Assembly: GCF_043641555.1 (NCBI RefSeq)
Contig: NZ_JBHZRJ010000004.1
Span: 310,001-374,000 of the forward strand
Reading direction: 5' to 3'
Source: Saccharospirillum alexandrii_A
GTDB taxonomy: Bacteria > Pseudomonadota > Gammaproteobacteria > Pseudomonadales > Natronospirillaceae
DNA: 64,000 bases
Shown: positions 8,502-17,086 of the stretch, piece after piece
Numbering within the stretch: the stretch's first letter is position 1
Layout: every line of letters starts with the position of its first letter
The notes under the pieces: generated by a model
Databases searched by the model: none
Told to the model about the DNA's origin: nothing
The model's input: only the letters and a program-made list of their open reading frames with translations
Program-made: the position numbers and the translations under genes

Positions 8502-8619
8502 AGATTGATATAAAGTTTTTTAACCCATAGAAGTGGTGGTGCCCGCGCCTGGTGCGCACCTAGCTAGTTAGTGCTAGACAATAAAAGGTATTATTGTCTC
8601 GCTCATTGGCTAGCTATTA

Positions 8620-8635
8620 AGTTCCACGTGGAACA
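8620..8635. promoter_or_regulatory. parS centromere-like site
   Basis: The 14-bp palindrome GTTCCACGTGGAAC (8621-8634) with flanking A on both sides matches the ParB-binding parS core of pseudomonads. Together with 9134-9149 it marks the origin-proximal segregation centre. The parA and parB genes are not in this window. Confidence 0.8.
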
Positions 8636-8655
8636 TGGTTCAAATTAAGTGATCT

Positions 8656-9002
8656 TTAATCAGGGTCATCCTTGTGGGTGCTCAAACAATCAGGCCAGTA
8701 ACGGTCCTTTGGAAAGCGTCTCCGATTGTCTGCCAATAACCCCTCCGCCTTTAACAACTCATATTGCGTAATTGATCCAGGATGCTCAGTAATCTTCCGT
8801 TGCTATTGATGATCCTGAACCAGGGCAGTCCGGATTCCCTTGGCAGTGTTCTTAGCCAGGCTTGTATTTGCCGAACATGAACGCCGCACAGGCTTGCCAG
8901 GCGGCCATAGCTGGTGAAGTAGCCGGGAGGAATGGAGCTCAGGGTCTGGTAGAACGCGGCTTTGGGCGATGTGTGGACGTCATCCTGGTGGTTGCCTGAC
9001 AT
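8656..9002 (-). pseudogene. Alkyltransferase-like (Atl/MGMT DNA-binding domain) gene broken by a frameshift
   Basis: The first 69 codons encode a typical alkyltransferase-like protein: FYQTLSSIPPGYFTSYGRLA, the winged-helix recognition region, LPRESGLPWFRIINSNG. Atl proteins bind O6-alkylguanine and flag it for nucleotide excision repair; they lack the catalytic Cys of true MGMT. At about 8791-8798 one base is missing. The original frame then ends after 14 unrelated residues. The other frame continues with ITEHPGSITQYELLKAEGL and ends ...PKDRYWPD plus a short tail, the expected family C-terminus, to a stop at 8656-8658. The restored protein would be ~115 residues. The usual PWHRV appears as PWFRI. 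A pseudogene, a sequencing error or programmed frameshifting are possible; a slippery run is not evident. Confidence 0.85.
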
Positions 9003-9133
9003 GCCTTCCTACCTGAAACAGAATTGAATAGTCAGTTTAGCCGCTGCGGTGACTTCAGTGAATGGGTGGCATCAAGGTTGGTGGGAAAGAGAAGAGGGGA
9101 TTAAAAATTAGATTTGTTGTGAATGTAAGGGTT

Positions 9134-9149
9134 TGTTCCACGTGGAACA
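9134..9149. promoter_or_regulatory. parS centromere site
   Basis: TGTTCCACGTGGAACA is a perfect 16-bp palindrome identical to the pseudomonad-type parS consensus core. It lies in the gap between the peroxiredoxin gene and the atl pseudogene, 513 bp from the other exact site. Together with the degenerate copy in recF it makes three sites within 3.3 kb of each other, a typical ParB-loading cluster near oriC. Confidence 0.88.
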
Positions 9150-9176
9150 CACCCTTACGAACGACATCTATCGTTA

Positions 9177-9671
9177 TCAGCTTTGGAGTTTGTCCAAGGC
9201 GTTAATGACGTGCTCTGAAGAACTGACTTCGAACTGGCCCGGCTCTTCCACTGCTATCCATTCTACGATGCCGTTTTTAGCAATCAGTGCGAAACGGCGC
9301 GAGCGTACGCCCATGCCGCGGCCGGTTGCGTCCATTTCCAGCCCCAGGGCTTCTACAAAATCGGCATTACCATCGGCGATCATGTCCAGGGCATCTGCAT
9401 TCTGCTGTTTGCCCCAGGCAGCCATGACGAAGGCATCGTTGACACTGAGACAGACAATACGGTCGACTCCCTTGGCTGTTAGGGTGTCGGCGTTTACCAC
9501 GAAGCCGGGCAGGTGGGATTGGCTGCAGGTGGGGGTGAAGGCGCCGGGGACGGCAAACAGCACGACCGTCTGGTCGGCAAACAGGTCGTCGGATGACACG
9601 CTGACGGGGCCGCCTTCGCCCATACGGTGCAGCAGGACATTGGGCAGGGTTTCTCCAACTTGAATGGTCAT
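9177..9671 (-). CDS. Prx5-type peroxiredoxin
   Basis: This is a thiol peroxidase reducing H2O2 and organic peroxides. The 164 residues carry the peroxidatic motif PGAFTPTCSQSHLPGF (C attacks the peroxide), a second Cys in DRIVCLSVND and the Prx5 C-terminal region with the GRGMGVRSRRFAL block. I chose ATG at 9671 (MTIQVGETLP), which fits the family start and has GGAG upstream; an ATG at 9689 would add six residues. It stands alone between a parS-containing gap and the divergent GNAT gene. The electron donor (glutaredoxin or thioredoxin) cannot be told from sequence. Confidence 0.93.
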   Translation of the reverse strand: MTIQVGETLPNVLLHRMGEGGPVSVSSDDLFADQTVVLFAVPGAFTPTCSQSHLPGFVVNADTLTAKGVDRIVCLSVNDAFVMAAWGKQQNADALDMIADGNADFVEALGLEMDATGRGMGVRSRRFALIAKNGIVEWIAVEEPGQFEVSSSEHVINALDKLQS

Positions 9672-9820
9672 AATCTCAGGCTTCTCCATGGGTTCCAGTC
9701 TGTTCAGTTATGGTGTTTGATGGCCATGATATACGAAACCGGGCTGACGATGGACTTGATGCGGCTTTATTGAGACATTTACTGGATCGACCAACCACAG
9801 ACTTCAGGAGCTAACTGGCC

Positions 9821-10351
9821 ATGGTGTCCGAAGGTATTGATGCAAACAGCGCAGGAAAATATACGCTGGCGAGGATTCAGCCCGCTGATAACGCCGCCAT
9901 GGCAATTGTGATCCGTCAGGGGTTGACTGAATTCGGCGCCAACCGGCCTGGTTTTGCCTGGCAGGACCCGGAGCTCGACGAACTGAGTCGCGCCTATAGC
10001 GGCGACACCACGGCTTATTGGGTCATCAGAAGCAGGGAAGGGGTTGTGGGTGGTTGTGGCATAGGCCGTCTGCAAGGGGTGGCGCAATGTTGTGAATTGC
10101 AAAAAATGTACGTTCTTGCCGAGCACCGTGGTGCCAGACTGGGCGCTCGACTGATGGAAGTGGCCCTCGACTTTGCTGCGCGTCATTACCAATGGTGCTA
10201 TCTTGAAACCCTGAACGGGATGGCTCAGGCAGCGGCGCTGTATCGAAAATCCGGTTTTATTCGCCTGCCTCAACCCATTGGCCAAACCGGTCACAATGCG
10301 TGCGATCACTGGTATATTAAGGAGCTCAACAATAATAAGATAAGCGGATAA
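9821..10351 (+). CDS. GNAT family N-acetyltransferase
   Basis: The 176 residues have the GNAT fold: a central strand ELQKMYVLAEHRGARLGARLME contains the acetyl-CoA pyrophosphate-binding R/QxxGxG/A-type loop, followed by CYLETLNGMAQAAALYRKSGF, the typical motif B with the Tyr that often acts as general acid. The C-terminus (GHNACDHWYIKEL) resembles small-molecule acetyltransferases that act on amino groups. The substrate is unknown. It begins at ATG 9821 and is followed by a 158-bp gap before the sensor kinase. Confidence 0.85.
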   Translation: MVSEGIDANSAGKYTLARIQPADNAAMAIVIRQGLTEFGANRPGFAWQDPELDELSRAYSGDTTAYWVIRSREGVVGGCGIGRLQGVAQCCELQKMYVLAEHRGARLGARLMEVALDFAARHYQWCYLETLNGMAQAAALYRKSGFIRLPQPIGQTGHNACDHWYIKELNNNKISG

Positions 10352-10509
10352 CCTTGGGGCTGTGGTGCATGCGCATTGTTCTGGAAAACGAACAGTGAAG
10401 TGACCCGGCTTTTCAAATGGATTACCTCCCGGGCGAGTTGAACGTCTCCCTCACTGACTACCGTGCGACTGCCTGCCAAAGCCCGGAGCTGACAAATGGA
10501 TGTTGAGCT

Positions 10510-12918
10510 GTGCTGTTAAGAATTATCCGGAGTGCGTTACTGAGCCGATTACAGCGCATCGCCGGAATCAGGCACTTGTCAGGGCTATTCAGCCTGTCTC
10601 CGTTATTGATTGTGCTGCTTGGATGCCTGGCGATGCCTGCGTTGCGGGCTGAGCCGATAGCACCGCTAATCGAACTGACGCAGTCGGATGTCGAAAATCT
10701 GGGCCCCCAAGTCTTGCTCCTGGCTGATGACAGCGGGCAATTATCGCCGTTTGATATTCTGCAACCGGAGTACGCTGGCGAGTGGACCAAGCACAGGGCA
10801 CACAGCATCAGCCGCGGCTACGATGATACCCCTTTCTGGATACAGTTCAGACTGGATGCGGCCCAGTCAATTCACAAAGAATGGCACCTGGTTTTGTCCA
10901 ATGCCCTGCTGGACTACGTGGATGTGTATCAGGTGTTTGGTAACAGCGGGCCCCGACTGATTTACCGCTCCGGTTTGCAACGTCCGAGCCAAAGCCGAAC
11001 TGAAGATCACCGTTTCTTCATTATTCCGGTTGAGGTCTATGGGCCCACCACCTATCTGATGCGCATTGAAACCTCACCTTCGGCTCTGGTGCCGCTGCAT
11101 GCCTATCCCAGTGATGACTTCTGGTCCCCCTTACTCAAAGCTGACATCGGCAACTGGCTGTTTTACGGCGTGTTGTTGGCGATGGTGCTGTACAACGGGT
11201 TCCTGTACACCACGGTGCGCGATGTCAGCTACCTGTTCTATGTGCTGTTTATTTCCGGTTTCGGGGTGCTGCAACTGTCGCTCGATGGGTATATGGCGCA
11301 GTATCTCTGGCCACCGGACCTGATCTATCACTATGAGTACAATTTCTGGATAACCCTGGCGACGGTTATCTTTGCCAGTTTCTTCGTCATCCACTTTCTG
11401 AATCTGCGGAACACCTCACGTGCACACCTGTGGGCGCTCTATGGCATGATAGCCCTGCAGTGTGTGGCTGCCGTTCTGCTGGTTACGATCGATCTCGACT
11501 GGTTTGCCCGATTGTATACGCCGACGATCATCGTATTTATGCTTCTGGCGGTGTCGGCCGGTATACGGGCTTGGCGCGTAGGTTTTATAGCCGCCAAGTT
11601 TTTTGTACTGGCCTGGGTGTTGTTCGCGGTAGGCAATTCGGTCTTTATACTGGGCCGCTTACTGGGCATTGAAGCGCCACTGCCACCTAATCTGGCGTCT
11701 AAGCTGGGGTCTTTTGCTGAGGCCATGTTACTGAGTTTTGCCCTGGCTTACCGGATTCGCTTGCTGAGGGATGAGCAGGATCGCCAACGCATGCGGGTGG
11801 AAGCCCAGAGCCAGTTCCTGGCGCAGATCAGCCACGAAATTCGAACGCCGCTAAACGGTGTGCTGGGAATGACGGAAGTTCTGTCCCGAACCCGGTTGGA
11901 TGACGAACAGCGTGGCTATGTCGATACGATTCAGGGCTCGGGCAGTTCTCTGCTGGCACTGATCAACGACATTCTGGATTACTCCAAGATCGAGGCGGGG
12001 AAAATGGCGTTTCGCCGTGAACCGGTCGATGTACACCGATTGGTGCAACAGCAGGTGAAACTGTTCTTGTCTCAGGCAGAGCATAAGTCACTGGCGCTGA
12101 CCGGTCACATAGACCCGGCAGTACCGGCCTGGGTGATGCTCGATGCGCAGCATGTGCGCCAGGTACTGTCTAATCTGGTTAGCAATGGCATCAAGTACAC
12201 AGACCTGGGCTCGGTCAAATTAACGCTCAGTGTCGACCCCAAAGCACCCCGGCTGCTGGAGTTCCGGGTTGAAGACACGGGCATTGGCATTTCCGAGGTC
12301 GACCAGAAAAACCTGTTCAATCTGTACTCCGATGTTGATCCGGGGCGCCAGCGTAAAGCCGGTGGAACGGGGCTGGGTCTGGCTATCAGTCGTGAACTGG
12401 TGGCGTTAATGGGAGGCACATTAACGGTCAGCAGTGTGCCAAATCAGGGTTCCTGCTTCACCGTGAAGTTGCCGTTTCTGCAGGCTCGTCAGCGTCGTGA
12501 AGAAACCCGCCTGGTGGATGAACAGCCCCTGAAAGGTCTGCGCGTGTTGGTGGCGGAAGACAATATGGTCAATCAGCGGGTAATAGAGGGGCTACTGGAG
12601 AAACTGGGGCATCAGGTTGTGCTGGCCAGTCATGGTGGAGAAGCGCTAGAGGCCCGGCAGTCTGAGGATTTTGAGTGTGATGTCCTGCTCATGGATTGCG
12701 AAATGCCTCATATGGATGGCTATGCTGCAACAGAGGCTATTCGGTCATATGAGAAACGCCATAATTTGCTCCGGCTACCTATAGTGGCGCTGACTGCTCA
12801 CGCTCTGGAAGATGTTCGCCGTCGTTGCATCGAGTCGGGTATGGATGACTTTTTGACCAAACCCATCAATACCCGCCACCTGGAACGGATACTGGCTCAG
12901 TTCGTGCGCGAACGGTGA
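10510..12918 (+). CDS. Hybrid sensor histidine kinase with 7TMR-DISM sensor and receiver domain
   Basis: The 802-residue membrane sensor kinase has an N-terminal hydrophobic segment and signal-like region (to ~45), a periplasmic 7TMR-DISMED2-type domain (~60-200) and seven transmembrane helices (~210-410). A HisKA domain with SHEIRTPLNGVLGM (His ~439), a HATPase with NLVSNGIKYTD, DTGIGI and GGTGLGLAIS (~554-620), and a receiver domain with AEDN, LLMDCEMPHMDGY (phospho-Asp ~728) and FLTKPI follow. The start is GTG at 10510. No response regulator or Hpt gene adjoins it. It converges with the diguanylate cyclase gene, 33 bp apart. DISM-type domains are thought to bind carbohydrate-like ligands, but the signal here is unknown. 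Confidence 0.93.
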   Translation: MLLRIIRSALLSRLQRIAGIRHLSGLFSLSPLLIVLLGCLAMPALRAEPIAPLIELTQSDVENLGPQVLLLADDSGQLSPFDILQPEYAGEWTKHRAHSISRGYDDTPFWIQFRLDAAQSIHKEWHLVLSNALLDYVDVYQVFGNSGPRLIYRSGLQRPSQSRTEDHRFFIIPVEVYGPTTYLMRIETSPSALVPLHAYPSDDFWSPLLKADIGNWLFYGVLLAMVLYNGFLYTTVRDVSYLFYVLFISGFGVLQLSLDGYMAQYLWPPDLIYHYEYNFWITLATVIFASFFVIHFLNLRNTSRAHLWALYGMIALQCVAAVLLVTIDLDWFARLYTPTIIVFMLLAVSAGIRAWRVGFIAAKFFVLAWVLFAVGNSVFILGRLLGIEAPLPPNLASKLGSFAEAMLLSFALAYRIRLLRDEQDRQRMRVEAQSQFLAQISHEIRTPLNGVLGMTEVLSRTRLDDEQRGYVDTIQGSGSSLLALINDILDYSKIEAGKMAFRREPVDVHRLVQQQVKLFLSQAEHKSLALTGHIDPAVPAWVMLDAQHVRQVLSNLVSNGIKYTDLGSVKLTLSVDPKAPRLLEFRVEDTGIGISEVDQKNLFNLYSDVDPGRQRKAGGTGLGLAISRELVALMGGTLTVSSVPNQGSCFTVKLPFLQARQRREETRLVDEQPLKGLRVLVAEDNMVNQRVIEGLLEKLGHQVVLASHGGEALEARQSEDFECDVLLMDCEMPHMDGYAATEAIRSYEKRHNLLRLPIVALTAHALEDVRRRCIESGMDDFLTKPINTRHLERILAQFVRER

Positions 12919-12951
12919 ACGCGGGTGAACGGGTTCGGATTGTCTCTATTC

Positions 12952-14388
12952 TCAGCCATCAGCCGGTGTCGTTCTATTCCGGCCCGCGTCTTTGCTGGCG
13001 TACAACGCTTCATCGGCACGATGAAGCCATTGATCGGCTGACTCACCATTGCGGTAGGCGGATACACCGGCAGAAAAGGTTATCTGAACCGGTTTACCCT
13101 GAAAATTAAACGGACACTGGCTGATATGCAGTCGCATTTTTTCCACAGCCTGCATGCCTGCATCGATGGGGGTCTGGGGCAGCAGCAACACGAATTCCTC
13201 TCCGCCAAACCGCGCCAGGTAGTCCGACTGCCGCAACTGGCTGCGCATCTCCTTGGCCAGGACTTTGAGCACTTTGTCGCCCGCCAGATGACCGTACTGA
13301 TCATTGATGGTTTTGAACAGATCAATGTCGATCAGGGCGACACAGCACGGTTGCTGGTAACGCTCGCTGCGGGCAATTTCCTCGGCGAGCCGGGCATCAA
13401 AGCCTTGCCGGTTGGGCAACTGAGTCAGCGGATCGCGCAGTGACAATTCGCGTTCCTGATTCACCTGTTCGATCAGCTTTTGGTTATCAGCCTGCAATGA
13501 CGTCAGTTGCTCGGTCAGTTCTGCCTGGCGCTGGTGCATGGCTGACAGGCTGGTTTTTACCTGGTCCTGAAACTCGCCTAACACGCCCAGTAGATCATCC
13601 ATGGAGTGCGTCATGGCCAGCCGCAAAGCGTGCATATCGGTGGCTGTTTCCAGTTCGGAACGCACACGCTCCAGTTGGTGGTCGACATTGGCGTTCAGAC
13701 TCTCGTTGAGGGTCTGCAAGTCGGAGACCGCTGCCTGGTCTTCACCAATAAGTCGGTTGATGGCAACCAGCTTGGCATTTAGTTCATTGAGGTAATACTC
13801 GAACTTACCTTTTTCCTGGTTAAGTCGAGTCTGGATCAACATAATGGTCTCGGCCGCCAGTACATCCAGCGTCGACCAGTCCGGTATTGGTTCCAGTCGG
13901 GCGGCCAATGCACGCAGAGCACCGTCTTCATCGCCCAAAATGGCCAGTGTGCGCAACAGGGTGATAAAGCGTGAACAGAGTTTTTGTCGCAGCCGAATCA
14001 GGGTGCTGTTGTCGGCGTCCGGGTCCGCGGCCACTGAGACCAGAGGTTGTATTTGATGTGCCAGCGACAGGGCATCCTGGACATAGGGGCTGCGTTCGTT
14101 GAGATGGCGTATCAGGGAATCTGGTACGCGTTCGTCGTCAGTATCGACCAGCAGCTGATAGAGTGAATAGAGCTGGCTGACACCTTCTTCGGTGCGGCTC
14201 TCGATCAGGTCAAAGCGTTTATCGGTGGCTTCCAGTGCTTTGCCAAAAGCGTCGACATCCAGGTCGTTGCGTTGGCGCAAAGCCAGTTTAAGCTGGTCCA
14301 GCGTTTCATCGAGCTCGCGGTCAATGCCCCGAACCATGAAGGATAAGTCCAAAACGCCGCGCCGCAACAAGTCCTGTATTTCGCTCAT
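12952..14388 (-). CDS. dgcP: Diguanylate cyclase, DgcP-like
   Basis: The C-terminal GGDEF domain (active-site GGEEF at ~residue 394, preceded by DIDLFKTINDQYGHLAGDKVL) makes c-di-GMP from two GTP. The N-terminal ~300 residues are helical, with heptad-like stretches (e.g. QAELTEQLTSLQADNQKLIEQ just before GGDEF) and no membrane segment. The neighbour order (diguanylate cyclase, endonuclease, dsbA, cytochrome c4, divergent engB) equals the Pseudomonas aeruginosa PA5487-PA5492 region, where PA5487 is DgcP; the name rests on that synteny and domain layout. The start ATG at 14388 (MSEIQDLL) was chosen over GTG at 14397. Confidence 0.85.
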   Translation of the reverse strand: MSEIQDLLRRGVLDLSFMVRGIDRELDETLDQLKLALRQRNDLDVDAFGKALEATDKRFDLIESRTEEGVSQLYSLYQLLVDTDDERVPDSLIRHLNERSPYVQDALSLAHQIQPLVSVAADPDADNSTLIRLRQKLCSRFITLLRTLAILGDEDGALRALAARLEPIPDWSTLDVLAAETIMLIQTRLNQEKGKFEYYLNELNAKLVAINRLIGEDQAAVSDLQTLNESLNANVDHQLERVRSELETATDMHALRLAMTHSMDDLLGVLGEFQDQVKTSLSAMHQRQAELTEQLTSLQADNQKLIEQVNQERELSLRDPLTQLPNRQGFDARLAEEIARSERYQQPCCVALIDIDLFKTINDQYGHLAGDKVLKVLAKEMRSQLRQSDYLARFGGEEFVLLLPQTPIDAGMQAVEKMRLHISQCPFNFQGKPVQITFSAGVSAYRNGESADQWLHRADEALYASKDAGRNRTTPADG

Positions 14389-14485
14389 TCGTCCCACATA
14401 CCCATGCCGATGCCTTGCTGAAAATTACCCAAGCTGATGCGAGTATAGCAGCGCTTTGGCGCTGCGCCGATCTGCCACGCCGCTT

Positions 14486-15301
14486 TTATCGAGCCAGTTC
14501 CGGTAATTCTATTTCAAGTGCAACCGGCAGATGATCAGACAGCGGGAAGTCCAGCACACCCATACGCACAATGCGCAGATGACGACTGACCAGAATATGG
14601 TCGAGACAGCGATGGGGCTGCCAACTGGGAAACGTAGCCCGGGCATGGGCCGACTTGAGGCCGCATTCGCGCAGCGGAGAGTCGTTAAGCAGTCGCAGGC
14701 TGTGGGTGTTCATATCACCCATCACAATCACATGATGGTATTGCTGAATCAGATTGCGAATAAAGCGCAGTTGCTGGTCCTGAGCTTTTTTGCTCAAGGC
14801 CAGGTGCAGCATCACGATAACAACCGGGTGTTCGTCACCAAGCTGAACCACGATGGCACCCCGACCAGGCAAACCGGGCAGGGCGTGGGTGTCGATTCGG
14901 TGTGGTTCAAAGCGGGAAATCAACCCATTACTGTGTTGCGCAAAACGCCCCAGATTCCGGTTTAATTGCTGGTGCCAGTAAGGCTGACCGGATTTCCTGG
15001 CCAGGTATTCCACCTGGTTAACAAAGCCGGTGCGAAAACTGCCGCCATCGACTTCCTGCAAGGAGACCACATCAAAGTGGCGTATCAGATCACTGATCCG
15101 GTCCAGATTGTGCTGGCGAGACCGGCTGGGCCAGACGTGCTGCCAGGATTTCAAAAAATAATCGGGAAAGTGTCGGGTGTTGATGCCGACCTGAATGTTG
15201 AAACTCAGTAGCGTCAGATGGTCGGGGTCGGCCTTGCGATAGAACTCCTTGGGGTCACTCAGGTGAACCGGGAATTCGTAATCAAGGTGGCTCGATCTCA
15301 T
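14486..15301 (-). CDS. Endonuclease/exonuclease/phosphatase family protein
   Basis: The 271 residues carry the EEP fold motifs: LLSFNIQVG (metal/Asn), VVSLQEVDGG (metal-binding Glu), the MLHLAL region, VIVMGDMNTHS (catalytic Asp/Asn) and C-terminal LDHILVSRHL ... LSDHLPVALEIE (catalytic His). Members are Mg-dependent phosphodiesterases acting on DNA, lipids or sugar phosphates; the substrate here is unknown. There is no signal peptide, so it is probably cytoplasmic. It lies between dsbA and dgcP as in Pseudomonas. Confidence 0.88.
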   Translation of the reverse strand: MRSSHLDYEFPVHLSDPKEFYRKADPDHLTLLSFNIQVGINTRHFPDYFLKSWQHVWPSRSRQHNLDRISDLIRHFDVVSLQEVDGGSFRTGFVNQVEYLARKSGQPYWHQQLNRNLGRFAQHSNGLISRFEPHRIDTHALPGLPGRGAIVVQLGDEHPVVIVMLHLALSKKAQDQQLRFIRNLIQQYHHVIVMGDMNTHSLRLLNDSPLRECGLKSAHARATFPSWQPHRCLDHILVSRHLRIVRMGVLDFPLSDHLPVALEIELPELAR

Positions 15302-15422
15302 TGACGGGCTCCTGTAGATGGTGACCCGACGGAAGACAAAGAAAAACAGAAGGGCCGGCTGGCTACTCAGTGTAGCGCAACCGGAAAGACGATGTTATCG
15401 GGCCGTTGGTTCCGGTGACCCT

Positions 15423-16055
15423 TTACAGCTGGTCTTCGTTGCGAATCAGCCATTCAGCGACGGTAAACATCCGCTCGTTACCGCCGGCCATTTGTCCGGA
15501 GATCAGGTATTTGCCGTTAACAACCAGGCTGGGTGTGCCCTGAATCTGGCTCATCCGGGTAATTTTCTGTGCCAGGGAAATGCGGGTGTTGACGGCAAAG
15601 GAATTGGCCATGTCCATGTATTCACTTTCACTGATGTCGAAGCGTTCAAAAATTTCAGCGAAGTCTTCATCGGATGACAGGCGGTTCCGGTTTATATGGA
15701 TTTCGTTGTAAATGGACGGGTGGCTCTGTGCAATCACGTCCAGAAACTGACCGGCATAATAGGCTTTGGCTTCCGGAATCTGGCGGTCATTGAACAGCAC
15801 TGGCACCGGGGTAAAACGAATGTCATCGGGCTTGCCCTGTTTCCAGGACGTTACAAAGGGTTCCAGGTTAAAACAGTGAATGCAGCTGTAGCTGAAGATC
15901 TCCATGATCTCACCCGCTTCTTCACCCCGGTAGCTGGTCGGTAGTTTTTCCGGCAATACCTGATAATGGGTGCCTGCCTGAAATTCTTCTGCAGTAGCGG
16001 AACCGGCAGCCAGCACCATCAGTGCCAGCGCGGACAACATCACACGTTTAAACAT
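15423..16055 (-). CDS. dsbA: Thiol:disulfide interchange protein DsbA (CIHC active site)
   Basis: This is a periplasmic oxidase that introduces disulfides into secreted proteins and is re-oxidised by DsbB. The 210 residues start at ATG 16055 (good GGAG site) with a signal peptide ending ...GSATAEEF, followed by the thioredoxin fold interrupted by a helical domain. The redox centre reads FSYSCIHCF instead of the common CPHC; the cis-Pro loop is GTPSLVVNGKY. The Pro-to-Ile change is likely to alter the redox potential, by inference. A terminator separates it from cytochrome c4 upstream. Downstream come the endonuclease and dgcP genes on the same strand. Confidence 0.92.
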   Translation of the reverse strand: MFKRVMLSALALMVLAAGSATAEEFQAGTHYQVLPEKLPTSYRGEEAGEIMEIFSYSCIHCFNLEPFVTSWKQGKPDDIRFTPVPVLFNDRQIPEAKAYYAGQFLDVIAQSHPSIYNEIHINRNRLSSDEDFAEIFERFDISESEYMDMANSFAVNTRISLAQKITRMSQIQGTPSLVVNGKYLISGQMAGGNERMFTVAEWLIRNEDQL

Positions 16056-16122
16056 AGGTTGGATCTCCACAAGAGGACCAGAGTAGGGGAATGGCCGACA
16101 CTTTGCCTGAAAGCCACCCACA

Positions 16123-16160
16123 AAAAAAGCGAAGGCCTTGAACCGGTCCTTCGCTTTTCA
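16123..16160 (-). terminator. Terminator behind cytochrome c4
   Basis: AAAAGCGAAGG (16126-16136) and CCTTCGCTTTT (16149-16159) form an 11-bp stem with a 12-base loop. On the minus strand it ends in a run of seven T, so it terminates the cytochrome c4 transcript before dsbA, whose coding region starts at 16055. Confidence 0.85.
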
Positions 16161-16216
16161 TTGTCTTTACCTCGGGTTAACCGGGCCTGAACGGCCGGTT
16201 TAAACCGGGCTTTGGA

Positions 16217-16849
16217 TCAGTGCAAACCGTTGATATAACTGGCCAGCGCTTCGATTTCGAAATCTTTCAGGCGGAAAGCGGTAGACCGCATAACCCGGGA
16301 TTCGCCATCGTTGGTACGGACTTCGTCGCTGGGTTCGGTGGCGCGATAGCCACGCTGAAACTTGTACAGCTGGCTTTCTATATAGGCGGCGTGCTGGCCA
16401 GACAACATCGGGTATCCGGCAGGGGCGTTACCCGCACCGGTGGGAGAGTGACAGCCTGCACAGGAGGGCACGCCGGTTTCCGGGTTGCCACCGCGATACA
16501 GCTGTTCACCCAGGGCGACCAGATCCGGATTGGCATTGCCGACGGTCTTATTCTGGCTGGCGTAGTAGGCGGCGATGTCGGCCAACTGGTCTTCATCAAA
16601 CCCGTCGAGCTGTCCGGACATTTGGGTAATCACACGATCGCCATTCTGGACGTCAATCATCTGCTTGAGCAGATAGGCTTCACCCTGGCCTGCCAGCTTG
16701 GGGAAGGAAGCGGCAGCGCTGTTGCCGTCGGCTCCGTGGCAAGCGGCACAGGATTCTGTGTATTGTTCGCCGTCTTCAGCATTGCCCTCGGCCATTGCAA
16801 AGCCTGAAATGCCGGCCAGCATGGCAAGGCCTACGATCAGTTTTTTCAT
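16217..16849 (-). CDS. Cytochrome c4 (diheme)
   Basis: This is a periplasmic or membrane-attached diheme electron carrier feeding terminal oxidases. The 210 residues have a cleavable signal (to FAMA-EGNAED), then two similar domains with heme motifs CAACHGADGNSAA (~34) and CAGCHSPTGAGNAPAGYP (~130), each followed by a conserved P-x-L-(A/S)GQ segment and a distal Met ligand region (TQMSGQL and the C-terminal MRSTAF). It is divergent from engB, as in Pseudomonas. It may pass electrons to the CoxBAC oxidase encoded at 23207-27535, by inference. Confidence 0.95.
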   Translation of the reverse strand: MKKLIVGLAMLAGISGFAMAEGNAEDGEQYTESCAACHGADGNSAAASFPKLAGQGEAYLLKQMIDVQNGDRVITQMSGQLDGFDEDQLADIAAYYASQNKTVGNANPDLVALGEQLYRGGNPETGVPSCAGCHSPTGAGNAPAGYPMLSGQHAAYIESQLYKFQRGYRATEPSDEVRTNDGESRVMRSTAFRLKDFEIEALASYINGLH

Positions 16850-17086
16850 GTCGCGTCCCGCACGTCAAAGGTGGAAAAAGGTCGGTCATCAGAACGGATG
16901 TGCACGGATCCGGATTCTGACCACACCGGTAATATGACCGGGCATTATATAGACCCGGGAGGGTGTTGAGAAGAAACCCCGCGCCCTGAGTGGGTATTAA
17001 TTGAACATGGAGCGATCAACAGCCCAACCTCCGGACCGGATTTCAGGTACACTGCCGGTTTTTAACCCCCGTTGAGAGACTCCCCA

